A stretch of 32,106 nt of DNA from Fibrobacteria bacterium GUT77 (GTDB lineage: Bacteria > Fibrobacterota > Chitinivibrionia > Chitinivibrionales > Chitinispirillaceae): the NCBI GenBank assembly GCA_001462255.1, contig LIUJ01000114.1:1-32106 (forward strand), read 5' to 3'. Positions 7,108 through 16,110 of this stretch are shown in pieces. The number at the start of each line of letters is the position of its first letter. The first letter of the stretch is position 1. A model generated the notes under the pieces. It worked only from the letters and a program-made list of their open reading frames with translations, was not told where the DNA came from and did no database searches. Made by a program: the position numbers and the translations under genes.

Positions 7108-9651
7108 TCAAATGTCCAATTTAACATCCATCGCCTTGATATTCCAAATGTCTTTAGCGTACTCCGATATCGCTCTATCCGAAGAGAATTTGCCCATGTT
7201 CGCTACGTTGAGAATGGATTTCTTTATCCACTCGTCTTGGTTGCGGTAGCAGTTCGCCACGTCGTCTTGACACTTTACATAGGCGTCGAAGTCGGCCATG
7301 ACGAGGAAACGGTCACCGTTTCTTAGGAGCGAGTCGTATATCGGGTTGAACATGGCCGTATCCTCCGGGCTGAAGTAGCCGCTTGATATCAGGTCTATTA
7401 CTTGCTTCAGTTTCGGGCTGTTGTTGTAGAAGTCCCACGGGTTATAGCCGTTGCGGTGCAGGGATTCTACCTCATTTGTGCGTAGGCCGAAGATGAAGAT
7501 GTTGTCGTCGCCGATTTCCTCGTGCATTTCCACGTTGGCGCCGTCCATAGTGCCTATCGTCAGAGCGCCGTTTAGGGCGAATTTCATGTTCCCGGTGCCG
7601 CTCGCTTCCGTGCCGGCCGTGGAGATCTGCTCCGACAAATCGGCGGCGGGGATGACGTACTCGGCTAATGAGACTCGGTAATTCGGCAGGAAGTGCACCG
7701 ACAAAAGCCCCTTGGTCGCGGGGTCGTTGTTGATAATGCCGGACACGTTGTTTATGAACTTGATGATGAGCTTGGCCATGTAATAACCCGGCGCCGCCTT
7801 GCCCGCGAACATCACGGTACGCGGCACAAAATTCTTCGTGTCGCCGCTCTTTATCCTATTGTATAGGGCGATGCAGTGCAACACGTTCAAAAGTTGACGT
7901 TTGTACTCGTGCATTCTCTTGACCTGCACGTCAAACATCATGTTCGGGTCTATCTTGATACCCTCCCACTTATAAATTTTGTCCACGAACGCCTTCTTAG
8001 CGGCAAGTTTCGCCTCCGCCCACTCTTTGCGGAATGATTTATCGGAGGCGAGTTTCTCCAGTTTTTTGAGTTCGTAGAGATCGGTCACCCAACCGCCGCC
8101 GATCTTGCTTGTGATGAGGTTGCGTAGCGCCGGATTGGCCTTGTATAACCAGCGGCGTTGCGTTACGCCGTTGGTCTTGTTATTGAAGCGTTCCGGCCAC
8201 ATCTCATAGAAGTCACGCACCAAACCGCTTCTCAACAACTCCGAGTGCAACGCGCTTACGCCGTTTATCGAGTGGCTCGCGACTATGGCAAGGTAGGCCA
8301 TGCGCACTTGCTTGTCGTCGCCCTCCTCGATGAGCGACATACGGCGCAAACGGTCGATGTCGCCGGGGAACTTGTATGAGACCTGGCGCAGGAAACCCGC
8401 GTTGATTTCGTATATAATCTCCATGTGGCGCGGTAGGAGGTGTTGCATGAGCCCCACCGACCACTTCTCAAGCGCCTCAGGCATGAGCGTGTGGTTCGTG
8501 TAGGCGAAAGTCTTCTGAACAATCTCCCACGCTTCGTCCCACATTAGTCCGTGCTCGTCTATGAACAAGCGCATAAGCTCCGCGATGGCGATGGACGGGT
8601 GCGTGTCGTTGAGCTGTATCGCCACCTTGTCGGCGAAAGACTTGAAATCTTTATTCGTCTGCAAATAACGCCTGATAATATCCTGCAACGACGCGGAGGA
8701 GAAGAAGAACTGCTGTTTGAGGCGCAATTCTTTGCCGGAGACGTTGTTGTCGTTGGGGTAGAGTATCTTCGAGATATTCTCGCTTGTAAATTTGTCGTGG
8801 CACGCGCCGATGTAGTCGCCGCTGTTGAAGTACTGCAGATTGAACTCGTCCGCCGAGCGCGCCGACCAAAGGCGTAGCGTGTTGACGTTGTTTACGCCGA
8901 AACCGGGGACGGGGATATCGTATGGCATGGCGACCACGTTTTCGGTGTCGACCCAATTGTTGCACTGACGGCCGTTTTTGTCCGTATATTGCATGGTATG
9001 CCCGTAGAACTTAACGACTACCTTGTACTCCGGCCTTTCGATTTCCCACGGGTTGCGCAACTGGAGCCACTGTTCCGGCACCTCGTGCTGAAAGCCGTTA
9101 ACGATCTTTTGATTGAATATGCCGAAGTCGTAGCGTATCCCGTAACCCATGGAGGGCAGTCCGAGCGTGGCCATGGAGTCCAAATAGCAGGCCGCCAGCC
9201 GTCCCAAACCGCCGTTGCCGAGACCGGCGTCGTTCTCTTGGTCAATGAGCTCCTCAAGGTCGAGCCCCAGTTCACGCACGGCCTCCGCGCTCGCGTCCGT
9301 CATCTGCAGATTCATGAGGCTGTCGCCCAAAAGCCGCCCCATCAGGAATTCCATGGACAGGTAGTAAGTGCGTTTGACGTTGTTCGATTTGTACGTTTGG
9401 GAGGTGGATATCCACCGCTCGATGATCCGCTCGCGTACGGCGTAGGAGAGGCTCAGGAACAAATCGTAAGGCGTGTTCGAGAGACGGTCCTTGGAGATGT
9501 TGTACTCCAAGTTGTAGAGGATGCTCCGAAGCATGTCCGCTTTGTCCATGCCTTTGTGATTGATGGACCACCCTTTGGGCGTATTGAGCGGTTTGTGCTT
9601 CGGCGCGGTCGCGCCGCCGACAACATCTTTGTCTTTCACGGTTTGAGTCAT
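7108..9651 (-). CDS. glgP: Glycogen/alpha-glucan phosphorylase
   Basis: This enzyme releases glucose-1-phosphate from glycogen or maltodextrin using phosphate and pyridoxal phosphate. At 847 residues it is of the classical animal/E. coli-size type. Clear marks are LSMEFLMGR near residue 100, ENDAGLGNGGLGRLAACYLDS near 140, VQVKRMHEYKRQLLN near 580, and the PLP site EASGTGNMKF with Lys690 as the Schiff-base lysine, followed by LNGALTIGTMDGANVE. The ATG is preceded by GGGGG at about 5 bases. A strong promoter lies upstream and a hairpin lies downstream, so it looks monocistronic. With the PPK2 gene near 27 kb it suggests use of storage polymers. Confidence 0.98.
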   Translation of the reverse strand: MTQTVKDKDVVGGATAPKHKPLNTPKGWSINHKGMDKADMLRSILYNLEYNISKDRLSNTPYDLFLSLSYAVRERIIERWISTSQTYKSNNVKRTYYLSMEFLMGRLLGDSLMNLQMTDASAEAVRELGLDLEELIDQENDAGLGNGGLGRLAACYLDSMATLGLPSMGYGIRYDFGIFNQKIVNGFQHEVPEQWLQLRNPWEIERPEYKVVVKFYGHTMQYTDKNGRQCNNWVDTENVVAMPYDIPVPGFGVNNVNTLRLWSARSADEFNLQYFNSGDYIGACHDKFTSENISKILYPNDNNVSGKELRLKQQFFFSSASLQDIIRRYLQTNKDFKSFADKVAIQLNDTHPSIAIAELMRLFIDEHGLMWDEAWEIVQKTFAYTNHTLMPEALEKWSVGLMQHLLPRHMEIIYEINAGFLRQVSYKFPGDIDRLRRMSLIEEGDDKQVRMAYLAIVASHSINGVSALHSELLRSGLVRDFYEMWPERFNNKTNGVTQRRWLYKANPALRNLITSKIGGGWVTDLYELKKLEKLASDKSFRKEWAEAKLAAKKAFVDKIYKWEGIKIDPNMMFDVQVKRMHEYKRQLLNVLHCIALYNRIKSGDTKNFVPRTVMFAGKAAPGYYMAKLIIKFINNVSGIINNDPATKGLLSVHFLPNYRVSLAEYVIPAADLSEQISTAGTEASGTGNMKFALNGALTIGTMDGANVEMHEEIGDDNIFIFGLRTNEVESLHRNGYNPWDFYNNSPKLKQVIDLISSGYFSPEDTAMFNPIYDSLLRNGDRFLVMADFDAYVKCQDDVANCYRNQDEWIKKSILNVANMGKFSSDRAISEYAKDIWNIKAMDVKLDI

Positions 9652-9709
9652 TTGTCCCCCGCAATGTTTGGCGTTTAATGTTTGACGTCTGTGATTTTTA
9701 CGGACTACT

Positions 9710-9739
9710 AATATAGTTTATGGGCGGTACGGATGTCAA
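9710..9739 (-). promoter_or_regulatory. Promoter of glgP
   Basis: On the minus strand: perfect -35 TTGACA (9734-9739), 18-base spacer, -10 TATATT (9710-9715), giving a leader of about 50 bases before the glgP ATG. Confidence 0.65.
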
Positions 9740-10008
9740 ATTCTTTTGAAAACAAAATATTAAGCGAATCGCGTCATAAAAAACCTGACCGAAGCAATTA
9801 GAAAACTTGTCAAATCCTTGTTCGTTGCGTCATAACTAAATTGACCTAACTTTTCGCAAAGCGGACGCCTTCCACGCTCTTTTAGGGGAGTCATCGATGA
9901 AAATCGTGGGGGTCGGAGGCGGCGCGATTTATATTGATTAGCGGGGGTTGGCGGGGCGCCGATCCGTCTATTTATCAATAATAATCAATCTCGGAGCGGA
10001 GGATTGTT
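9740..10008. other. Gene-free part of the glgP/transporter divergent gap
   Basis: No convincing gene is seen here. There are two copies of GCGTCATAA 56 bases apart (9771-9779 and 9827-9835), each followed within about ten bases by TGACC, and a 10-base palindrome TCATCGATGA (9891-9900). A 72-codon minus-strand frame (9760-9978) starts only at TTG without a ribosome-binding site and resembles no family known to me. The stretch may be a decayed gene, a dispersed repeat or a regulatory region; nothing decides between them. Confidence 0.4.
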
Positions 10009-10062
10009 ATGCGCAAGGTTATGGGGATGGGGTGGGCGACAACGGTAGCCGTTGAAACCTAA
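10009..10062 (+). CDS. Possible 17-residue leader peptide before the transporter
   Basis: An ATG at 10009 follows GGAGG by six bases (ATTGTT), the best ribosome-binding site in this gap, and opens a 17-codon frame (MRKVMGMGWATTVAVET) ending in TAA 27 bases before the transporter start. There is no run of one amino acid to suggest classical attenuation. It could be a leader peptide coupling translation into the transporter or a chance frame. Confidence 0.3.
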   Translation: MRKVMGMGWATTVAVET

Positions 10063-10089
10063 ACTTTACTCAACGGGGGACGATATAGC

Positions 10090-11034
10090 GTGATAATCGG
10101 TTTTATTTTTTCGGTTTTAGTCAGCGTGCTTTTTGCCGTGTATGCGATTCCACGCAAATTCTCGACGCAAAACGCAATACTTTACACAATGTGGATGGGC
10201 GTTGCCTACTTTGTCGTGACCGCGGTCGCCACCGCAACGCTTTGGGGCGGACGCTTTGAGCGCGTCGAGAATCTTGCGAGTCCGTGGCATCTGCTGACCG
10301 CGCTGCGCGGCGGCGTTTGGGTATTGGGTATGGCGATGTATAATACCGCCATCGACAAAATAGGTTTGACGCGCTTTAATCAATGGAAGAACACGCAAGG
10401 ACCGGTCGGTTCGCTTCTTATCCTCTTTGTCGTGTCCAAAAATGTGACGATGGCAAAAACACTGTTTCTGTTACTTGGTATGACGGTTATGTTTTTATCC
10501 GCGGCGCTTTTTCAAATCCGTTTGGAAAGCGATAAAAACAAGACGGCGCGTTGCTCCGGAATATTTTGCGCGCTTGGCGCAGGCGTGTGTTTCGGCGTCG
10601 CCGCGCTGCTAAACAGCATCGTTACAAATTTGCGTATAACCGGTGAAAAATTTGTTTTATCGCAACTGTTGTATCATTCGGCGTCGCTGGCGATTATATC
10701 CGCGTTGACATATACGGTTATCGGCGGCAAATTTGGCGGCGCGTCTTCCGTTAAAGAGCGTTTCTTTGAGGTCTTTATGGTCGACAAAAAAACGTATTTG
10801 CCGTTTATCGCGGGCGGAATGTACGCTCTCGCCGCGTTTTTGACAATTTATTCGTACCGCCTTATCCCCAATAACGCGGTGCCGTGGTCAATTACCCAAT
10901 TTAACGTTTTTTGGACAATTATCATAGGAATCTTCATCTTCAAAGAAATAGATTACAAAAAGCATTTGCCGCGCCTCGTTCTCGGTGCCGTTACCGCGAT
11001 TGCCGCTTGCGTACTGTTGTTTTTTGCGATGTGA
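10090..11034 (+). CDS. 10-TM drug/metabolite-superfamily transporter (EamA/GRP-like)
   Basis: The 314-residue protein is almost entirely hydrophobic and can be read as about ten transmembrane helices with short loops. The first is at residues 1-19 and the last ends at the C-terminus (VLGAVTAIAACVLLFFAM). Length, the N-terminal IIGFIFSVLVSVLFAVYAIPRK, and a second half ending with a NAVPWSITQ...FKEI motif fit the drug/metabolite transporter superfamily, with some likeness to glucose/rhamnose permeases (GRP/RhaT type). The substrate cannot be read from sequence. The start is GTG at 10090, preceded by GGGGGA at about 9 bases. It diverges from glgP; a sugar substrate would fit that neighbour, but this is inference only. 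Confidence 0.8.
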   Translation: MIIGFIFSVLVSVLFAVYAIPRKFSTQNAILYTMWMGVAYFVVTAVATATLWGGRFERVENLASPWHLLTALRGGVWVLGMAMYNTAIDKIGLTRFNQWKNTQGPVGSLLILFVVSKNVTMAKTLFLLLGMTVMFLSAALFQIRLESDKNKTARCSGIFCALGAGVCFGVAALLNSIVTNLRITGEKFVLSQLLYHSASLAIISALTYTVIGGKFGGASSVKERFFEVFMVDKKTYLPFIAGGMYALAAFLTIYSYRLIPNNAVPWSITQFNVFWTIIIGIFIFKEIDYKKHLPRLVLGAVTAIAACVLLFFAM

Positions 11035-11189
11035 GGAAACCGTTTTCTTGACCGACGACCGTACTTTCCGTACTTTTTGGGGGGATTAACCGTCAAACAA
11101 GTCGGACAAGGGTGGGCTTCGTGTGAACATGGCTATTGTGCTAGATATAGTGCGGATGTGCGGATAAAATCCGTTAGCCGAAGTCGATA

Positions 11190-11477
11190 TCAAGACGTCT
11201 CATTCATAGCGTTGTTCGCCTTGTACACCATTGCGAGCACTTCCGCCACGGCGGCGTATAGGTGCGCGGGGATTTCTCTGTCTATGTCGATTTCCGCGAG
11301 CAGTTCCACGAGATCGCTGTCTTGCCGTATGGGAACTCCGCTTAGCTTCGCGAGCTCGCGGATTCGCTCCGCCATTAAACCGAAGCCTTTGGCGGCGACC
11401 ACCGGGGCGCGGTCGTCAGACTGATCGTATTTCAGGGCTACCGCGGTGTCGCGGATTTTTTTCTCTTTTGTAGACAT
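11190..11477 (-). CDS. FlhB C-terminal-domain-like (FhlB/YlqH-type) protein
   Basis: The 95-residue protein corresponds to the cytoplasmic C-terminal switch domain of FlhB/YscU without the membrane part: AVALKYD at residues 13-19, APVVAAKGFGLMAERIRELA at 24-43, then VPIRQDSDLVELLAEIDIDREIPAHLYAAVAEVLAMVYK. In full FlhB the domain follows an autocleaving NPTH; this protein lacks that tetrapeptide, as do the small FlhB paralogues of Bacillus and spirochaetes (YlqH/FhlB). Such proteins can influence the switch in export specificity from hook to filament subunits. It starts 9 bases after the FliK-like stop, so the pair is an operon in the same order as ylqG-ylqH. Confidence 0.85.
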   Translation of the reverse strand: MSTKEKKIRDTAVALKYDQSDDRAPVVAAKGFGLMAERIRELAKLSGVPIRQDSDLVELLAEIDIDREIPAHLYAAVAEVLAMVYKANNAMNETS

Positions 11478-11486
11478 TGTTGATCC

Positions 11487-14400
11487 TTATATCTTAAAAT
11501 CCACTCTCCCGTTTTTGACTTCAAAATCGTCGGCTTGATCAACGTCGCCGCCGTCAATATCGGACGGCGACGGTAACGGGGCGGCGGGATCTTTGTTGAT
11601 CGGGCGCTTGTTGTAAAATTCCAACACCGTTCCCGGCAACCCCACCTGCGACAGCGCCTCCCGCAATTCGCCGGACCGTTGCCGGAACCAGCGCGTTACC
11701 TCCGGTTTCTCGAATTGAAACGCCAATTTCAGGTTGGGCGGGTGATAGTCCAAGTGCGCGGTGACTTGGCCGAGCGCGGAGGGGGCGACGTTCAAATATA
11801 TCGATACGCGGCCGTCTTTATTCTCACCTTTTTCCCCTTTGCGCTCTTTTACGAATTTGATCTGCACCTCCGTCCATTCCCCGCCGATTTTTGCGGGTAT
11901 GGCCAACAAATGTTGCTCGGTTTCGGCTGTACGGGTTTGGGTTGACAACAGCTGCAAATTCTCCAAGCTACGCGCCGCCGTCAACGCCGCGGAGCGGATG
12001 GCCTCCGTGGGGGAGGAGCGTAGCGCGGCTCCGGCCATTCCCTGCTCTTGCGCCCGCGCCGCGTCGGCTTGCAGGCGGTTCAGCTCCCTAAGCACTTCTT
12101 TTAGACGCTCCATGACGTCCGTGCCGCTCTGACGCGCCTGATGCTCAAGCGCTCGCACGGCGCGAAGCAAGGCGGCCTCAACTTCGGGCAGCGCCTTTTG
12201 CTCGGCAGACAACTGCGAAACGATCTCCCGCAACTCGTCGACCGATGAAAAAACGTCGCGTAGCGCCTTAGAGACGTCCAAAAGCATTTCCGTGCGAAGC
12301 GAGTCGGCGCTGTGCCTGACCGTGCCCGCGGTAGTGTCGTCGACCGGTTGGTCGAGCGGCGCGGCGCGATTTTGCAAATCAAGCGTAGAAAACGCCTCCT
12401 TGAATCCGGCGCGTAGCTTTTCCGTATTCGCCCATATACGGCGGGCTATCCGTAAAAAATCGTCGGGCCGGTTGTCGGGGGGCGGGGCGGTATTGACGTT
12501 TGCGTTGGAATTGATACTCGCGTTTGTATTATTCGGTGCAGCAATATCGGCATTAGTATTGATATTGAGATTAACGTTTGAACTGACTTTGGAATTGATA
12601 TCCGTACCGACGTTGGGATTGGCAATCGGATTAATGTCGGTATTAATGTCGGGACCGACGGCGGTATTGGCATTGATACCGGAACGAACATTAGTATTAA
12701 TCCCGAAATCAACGACCGGATTGACAACCGTGTTAATGGAGGTATTATTATTGTGATTGACGGTAGTATCGGCATTGATACCGGTATTGGTATGTGGATT
12801 TACATTGGTCTTAATCCCCGAATTAACGTCGGCATTGATAACCGGATTAATGTTGATACCGGTGTTGACATTGGGATTAACAACGGGATTATTAATACGC
12901 GGAACGCTGATATTTGCGTTAACGGTGGGATTAACGCTCGGATTGATACTGCGGTTATTGACTCTCTCCACCGTTTCCACCGCTCTCCGTATCAATTCCT
13001 GCGCCGAACCGATTTGCGAGAATAGCGCGTTCTTCGCCTCCGCGCTGATCTTATGTCCAGCGTTGGTTGCCACACGCGCATAAAACTCCGGCGGAACCGG
13101 ACGCTCGGAGCGAACCAACGGGCGGAGCGCCTCGTCAAGCGACGCCACGGCGTCCCGGACAATCCCGATAAGCGTTGCGGAACCCCCGGCGCTTACCTGG
13201 CCGCGTTGAGCGAGCTCGCGCAATATAGGGGCGGCGGAAGATTTTAACGAATCTACGATAGACAGGCAATTCTCTTTGATAGCCGGAACGTCGGGCGGCG
13301 TCGCGTAAGCCGAATTGACGCCGATGCTTGTCGATTTGTTGACGGACGCGAATCTATTGATGCTGTCGGCAATGTCGATACGCGCGTTTTGATTGTAGGC
13401 GGAATGGACGCTGTTTGTGCCGACGCCGACGCTAACTTGGCTGTTGAGGTCGCGTGGGCCGTCAACGGATATAGGCCTATTAATCGCGATACCGGTTTCG
13501 CTGCGCATACTTTGATTGTTCGTTGAATTAATGTTATTTGCGTTAATACCGTTGTTATTGATGTTATTCGCGTCGGCGCGATCGGCGTTGATATTGTTAA
13601 CGCCGGTATTGTTTCTGTTGACGCTATTATCGTTTATGCTGTTAGCGCCGGTACGATTGACACTGACGACATTTGCGTCAATAACCTTATTATCGATTCT
13701 ATCGACGCCGATATTTGCGGTATTTATACCATTCGTATTGACAGCGCTTTTGTTGACGCCGTTAACGTCAATAACGCTCGCGCCGGTAACGGCGACAACC
13801 CTATTCGTCTGCGTAGCAACCGTCTGTTGCCGTTGAGACACAAATCCCCTACTGACTGCCGATAAAGCGTCCGTAACCTTCGTATTTATATTGCTACCGC
13901 CGACGTTTGTATTGTTGACATCGCCGAATCGTTGCGCGGACGATCTATGAACCGCGAGTTGCGCGTTGATATGCGGAAAAGCGTCAGGCGCTTTGGCGAC
14001 GTTGACATTAGCCTCGCCCGTCGGTATCGATAGCCGGCTTACCGCGGGTTGCGGATTGATTGACAAGGAAATTTTTTCCGCCCTGTTACCGCCGGTCGCG
14101 TCGTATCTCGTCGCCGTAGTATTACCGCCGATATTATTGTTGATACCGTCTACATTGATACGATTCCCGTTGGCGCCGTTATTATTGATGCCGGTGGTAT
14201 TAATCCGAACGCCATCGGTTCCGTTGTTATCAATACCGTTGGTATTGACCCGAATGCTGTTGGTGCTATTTGTATTGACGCCATCTACACGGTTTTGACC
14301 GCTTGGCATAACCGGCATTCTTTCCACCGCCGCCCTAAGCGCGTTTATTTTTTCTCCGACGACCGCCGCGTCCGCTTTCCCCCCTCCGCCCAACAACACC

Positions 14401-15767
14401 CGCACCGCCGTTTCGGTCAGATCCGAGTATCCGGCGCGAATTTGCGGCGCCGCCGCCGCCGGAGTTTGCGTCGTTTGTGGTTGCGGAATGTCCGCCGTTA
14501 AAACGCGTAGCGACAGTTGCCCCGCGTCGTGCAATGATCCCGGTTTCGCGGCGGCTTGCGCAGGCATCGCGTTTGTGATTTCGCGAACGATACGCGCCGC
14601 CTCCGTTTGCGGCAACTGCGCACCGAGTACGACGTTTGAGTTGTCTATCCGCTTGACCAAATTCAGAAGCGCGTCGGGCGCCGACGAAAACGCGGCTTTA
14701 ACAAGGCTTTGCAACAGTTCGGCGCTATTGACGCTCGTACCGATATTCGTACCTATCGATGATAGCGTATTGCCGGTCGCGAAAAAACTCTCCGGCGCCG
14801 CGCCGGGGCTAAGCCGACCGATCAGTTCAAGCAATCCCGCCGTCTCCTTCGCGCCAAGCGCCGGTATGCGGTCGACGAGTTCCTGCGCCATTCCCGGATT
14901 GTCGAGGGCGATGCGCAACCACTGCCCGATTCGTTCCATCTGAAATTGCGACGACGTGTCTATTGACAAATTGCGGTTTACCAACGCGGCGTCCAACGCC
15001 TTCAGCGTATCGGTATCGATAAATCCGCGCTCGTTAAAGATATCCTTTAATAGTTCAAGCGGCAGCGCTTTCAGTAGCGGGCTCTCAAAATTGCCGCGAA
15101 GTTCTTCAAGCGCCGCCGACAGCCCGTCGCCCGAGATTACGGTAACGACTTGCTGTCCGTTCACGGTATTGAGCCGCACCGCCGCAAAATCTTTGATCGG
15201 CGCCTCGCCGTCGGCGGGCTCCTCGATAATGTGCCCGGCGGCGTCGGCACGGTAGATCCCGTCGGCGTGGGCCTCGCCGTCGGAAATGACCTTAAAACCG
15301 ACTATTTTGGCAAGACCGGCCTGACTCGTCTGCGGCTCGCCCTCCGCCCCGTCGACGCCTCCGCCACCACCGCCGTTAGCGGCCGCTTCCGCCGGTTGCT
15401 TGCCGGAGACGAATTCGTCGCCGCCCCGTACCTGCCGTAGCAACATCTGTGCCGACTGCCGCTCCTGCGCCGGTTGTTGCGCCTGTGCCCACTGCTGCGA
15501 CTGCGTCGGCCGGTCGGCGACTTCCTCAACCGGAATGAAAATCTTCCCGTCGGACGGATTGACAAGCACTTTCTGTCCGGGCGACAGCATCGCGCTACTC
15601 TCGCCGTCCTCGGCCTGCACGTCGATCTCCCGTCCCCCGGAGAGGCGCAACGTGAATACGCCGTCGCTACTTGGCCCGCGCATAACCGTAGCCTTGACAA
15701 TCCCCCCCTCAGGCTTGCCGGAATTAGCCGCAAGCGCGGCGGTGATGTTGTTGACGGCGTTCATCAT
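11487..15767 (-). CDS. Giant FliK-like flagellar hook-length control protein with Asn-rich repeats
   Basis: I place the start at the ATGATG around 15762-15767 (about 1426 residues), because sequence upstream to the 15863 start does not look like FliK and lacks a ribosome-binding site; AAGG 12 bases before 15767 is weak. The N-terminal part (VKATVMRGPSSDGVFTLRLS, then SPGQKVLV) is a small beta domain seen in YlqG/FliK-like proteins. The middle has three low-complexity blocks rich in Asn with alternating Ile/Val (about residues 490-545, 670-755 and 935-1095). The C-terminus (about 1285-1365: AIPAKIGGEWTEVQIKFV, VSIYLNVAPSALGQVTAHLDY, LKLAFQFEKPEVTRWF) matches the hook-length control C domain. 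FliK proteins are usually 400-600 residues, so this one is unusually long. Confidence 0.8.
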   Translation of the reverse strand: MMNAVNNITAALAANSGKPEGGIVKATVMRGPSSDGVFTLRLSGGREIDVQAEDGESSAMLSPGQKVLVNPSDGKIFIPVEEVADRPTQSQQWAQAQQPAQERQSAQMLLRQVRGGDEFVSGKQPAEAAANGGGGGGVDGAEGEPQTSQAGLAKIVGFKVISDGEAHADGIYRADAAGHIIEEPADGEAPIKDFAAVRLNTVNGQQVVTVISGDGLSAALEELRGNFESPLLKALPLELLKDIFNERGFIDTDTLKALDAALVNRNLSIDTSSQFQMERIGQWLRIALDNPGMAQELVDRIPALGAKETAGLLELIGRLSPGAAPESFFATGNTLSSIGTNIGTSVNSAELLQSLVKAAFSSAPDALLNLVKRIDNSNVVLGAQLPQTEAARIVREITNAMPAQAAAKPGSLHDAGQLSLRVLTADIPQPQTTQTPAAAAPQIRAGYSDLTETAVRVLLGGGGKADAAVVGEKINALRAAVERMPVMPSGQNRVDGVNTNSTNSIRVNTNGIDNNGTDGVRINTTGINNNGANGNRINVDGINNNIGGNTTATRYDATGGNRAEKISLSINPQPAVSRLSIPTGEANVNVAKAPDAFPHINAQLAVHRSSAQRFGDVNNTNVGGSNINTKVTDALSAVSRGFVSQRQQTVATQTNRVVAVTGASVIDVNGVNKSAVNTNGINTANIGVDRIDNKVIDANVVSVNRTGANSINDNSVNRNNTGVNNINADRADANNINNNGINANNINSTNNQSMRSETGIAINRPISVDGPRDLNSQVSVGVGTNSVHSAYNQNARIDIADSINRFASVNKSTSIGVNSAYATPPDVPAIKENCLSIVDSLKSSAAPILRELAQRGQVSAGGSATLIGIVRDAVASLDEALRPLVRSERPVPPEFYARVATNAGHKISAEAKNALFSQIGSAQELIRRAVETVERVNNRSINPSVNPTVNANISVPRINNPVVNPNVNTGININPVINADVNSGIKTNVNPHTNTGINADTTVNHNNNTSINTVVNPVVDFGINTNVRSGINANTAVGPDINTDINPIANPNVGTDINSKVSSNVNLNINTNADIAAPNNTNASINSNANVNTAPPPDNRPDDFLRIARRIWANTEKLRAGFKEAFSTLDLQNRAAPLDQPVDDTTAGTVRHSADSLRTEMLLDVSKALRDVFSSVDELREIVSQLSAEQKALPEVEAALLRAVRALEHQARQSGTDVMERLKEVLRELNRLQADAARAQEQGMAGAALRSSPTEAIRSAALTAARSLENLQLLSTQTRTAETEQHLLAIPAKIGGEWTEVQIKFVKERKGEKGENKDGRVSIYLNVAPSALGQVTAHLDYHPPNLKLAFQFEKPEVTRWFRQRSGELREALSQVGLPGTVLEFYNKRPINKDPAAPLPSPSDIDGGDVDQADDFEVKNGRVDFKI
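12481..12960 (-). repeat. Asn-rich repeat block 3 of the FliK-like gene
   Basis: About 480 bases of short, imperfect repeat units encoding alternating Asn with Ile/Val, Thr or Gly (for example NVNTGININPVINADVNSG). Two further blocks lie at about 13500-13760 and 14130-14290. The unit is a few codons long and degenerate, typical of slippage-grown sequence held in frame. Confidence 0.75.
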
Positions 15768-16055
15768 TGTCGGGTTTGGCCTTAAATGAGCGGTTTTAGG
15801 ATTCGGAACGGCTATGGCAATAATACCCCTATATGGTATATCGGCACAATCGCGCGATAGCATAAGTGAGGTGGTCAGTAATCTCGTTCATCCGTTCGTC
15901 ACACGTTTGGTGTTTATTTGGAATGGTGAAGCCGTGCCTCATGAGCCGCTCTATTCAATATAATAAATGGCAAGGTAGCGGGCGATTGTTTCCATGAAGT
16001 GATTTTTAACGGCCGGTCAAAAAAAATCCACACCCGTCCCCGCCATAAACTATTT

Positions 16056-16077
16056 TACGGTTTACTCAAAAACCGTA
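16056..16077 (+). promoter_or_regulatory. Hairpin/operator-like inverted repeat before the DUF4914-type gene
   Basis: Perfect 8-bp arms TACGGTTT (16056-16063) and AAACCGTA (16070-16077) with a 6-base loop, then CATTTTT, ending 33 bases before the start codon. It could be an operator, an attenuator-like hairpin in the leader, or a weak terminator of an unseen upstream transcript. Confidence 0.45.
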
Positions 16078-16110
16078 CATTTTTCGCCCCAACCCCAAAA
16101 AAGGAGGCCC

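Noticed and set aside
9760-9978. 72-codon minus-strand frame in the glgP/transporter gap
   Set aside because: TTG start, no ribosome-binding site, Arg/Pro-rich composition and no family resemblance; described only as part of the gap.
12481-12960. CRISPR-like or tandem DNA array because of regular short repeats
   Set aside because: Units are a few codons, imperfect, without spacers, and lie in frame inside one gene.
13516-13836. Hydrophobic 106-codon plus-strand frame (and similar ones at 12292-12756 and 14000-14290) looking like a membrane protein
   Set aside because: It is the reverse complement of Asn codons in the FliK-like gene: AAT/AAC read backwards give Ile/Val/Leu-rich frames. No ribosome-binding site.
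15768-15863. 32 extra N-terminal residues of the FliK-like protein
   Set aside because: No ribosome-binding site at 15863 and the residues do not look like the FliK start; ATGATG at 15762-15767 is preferred.
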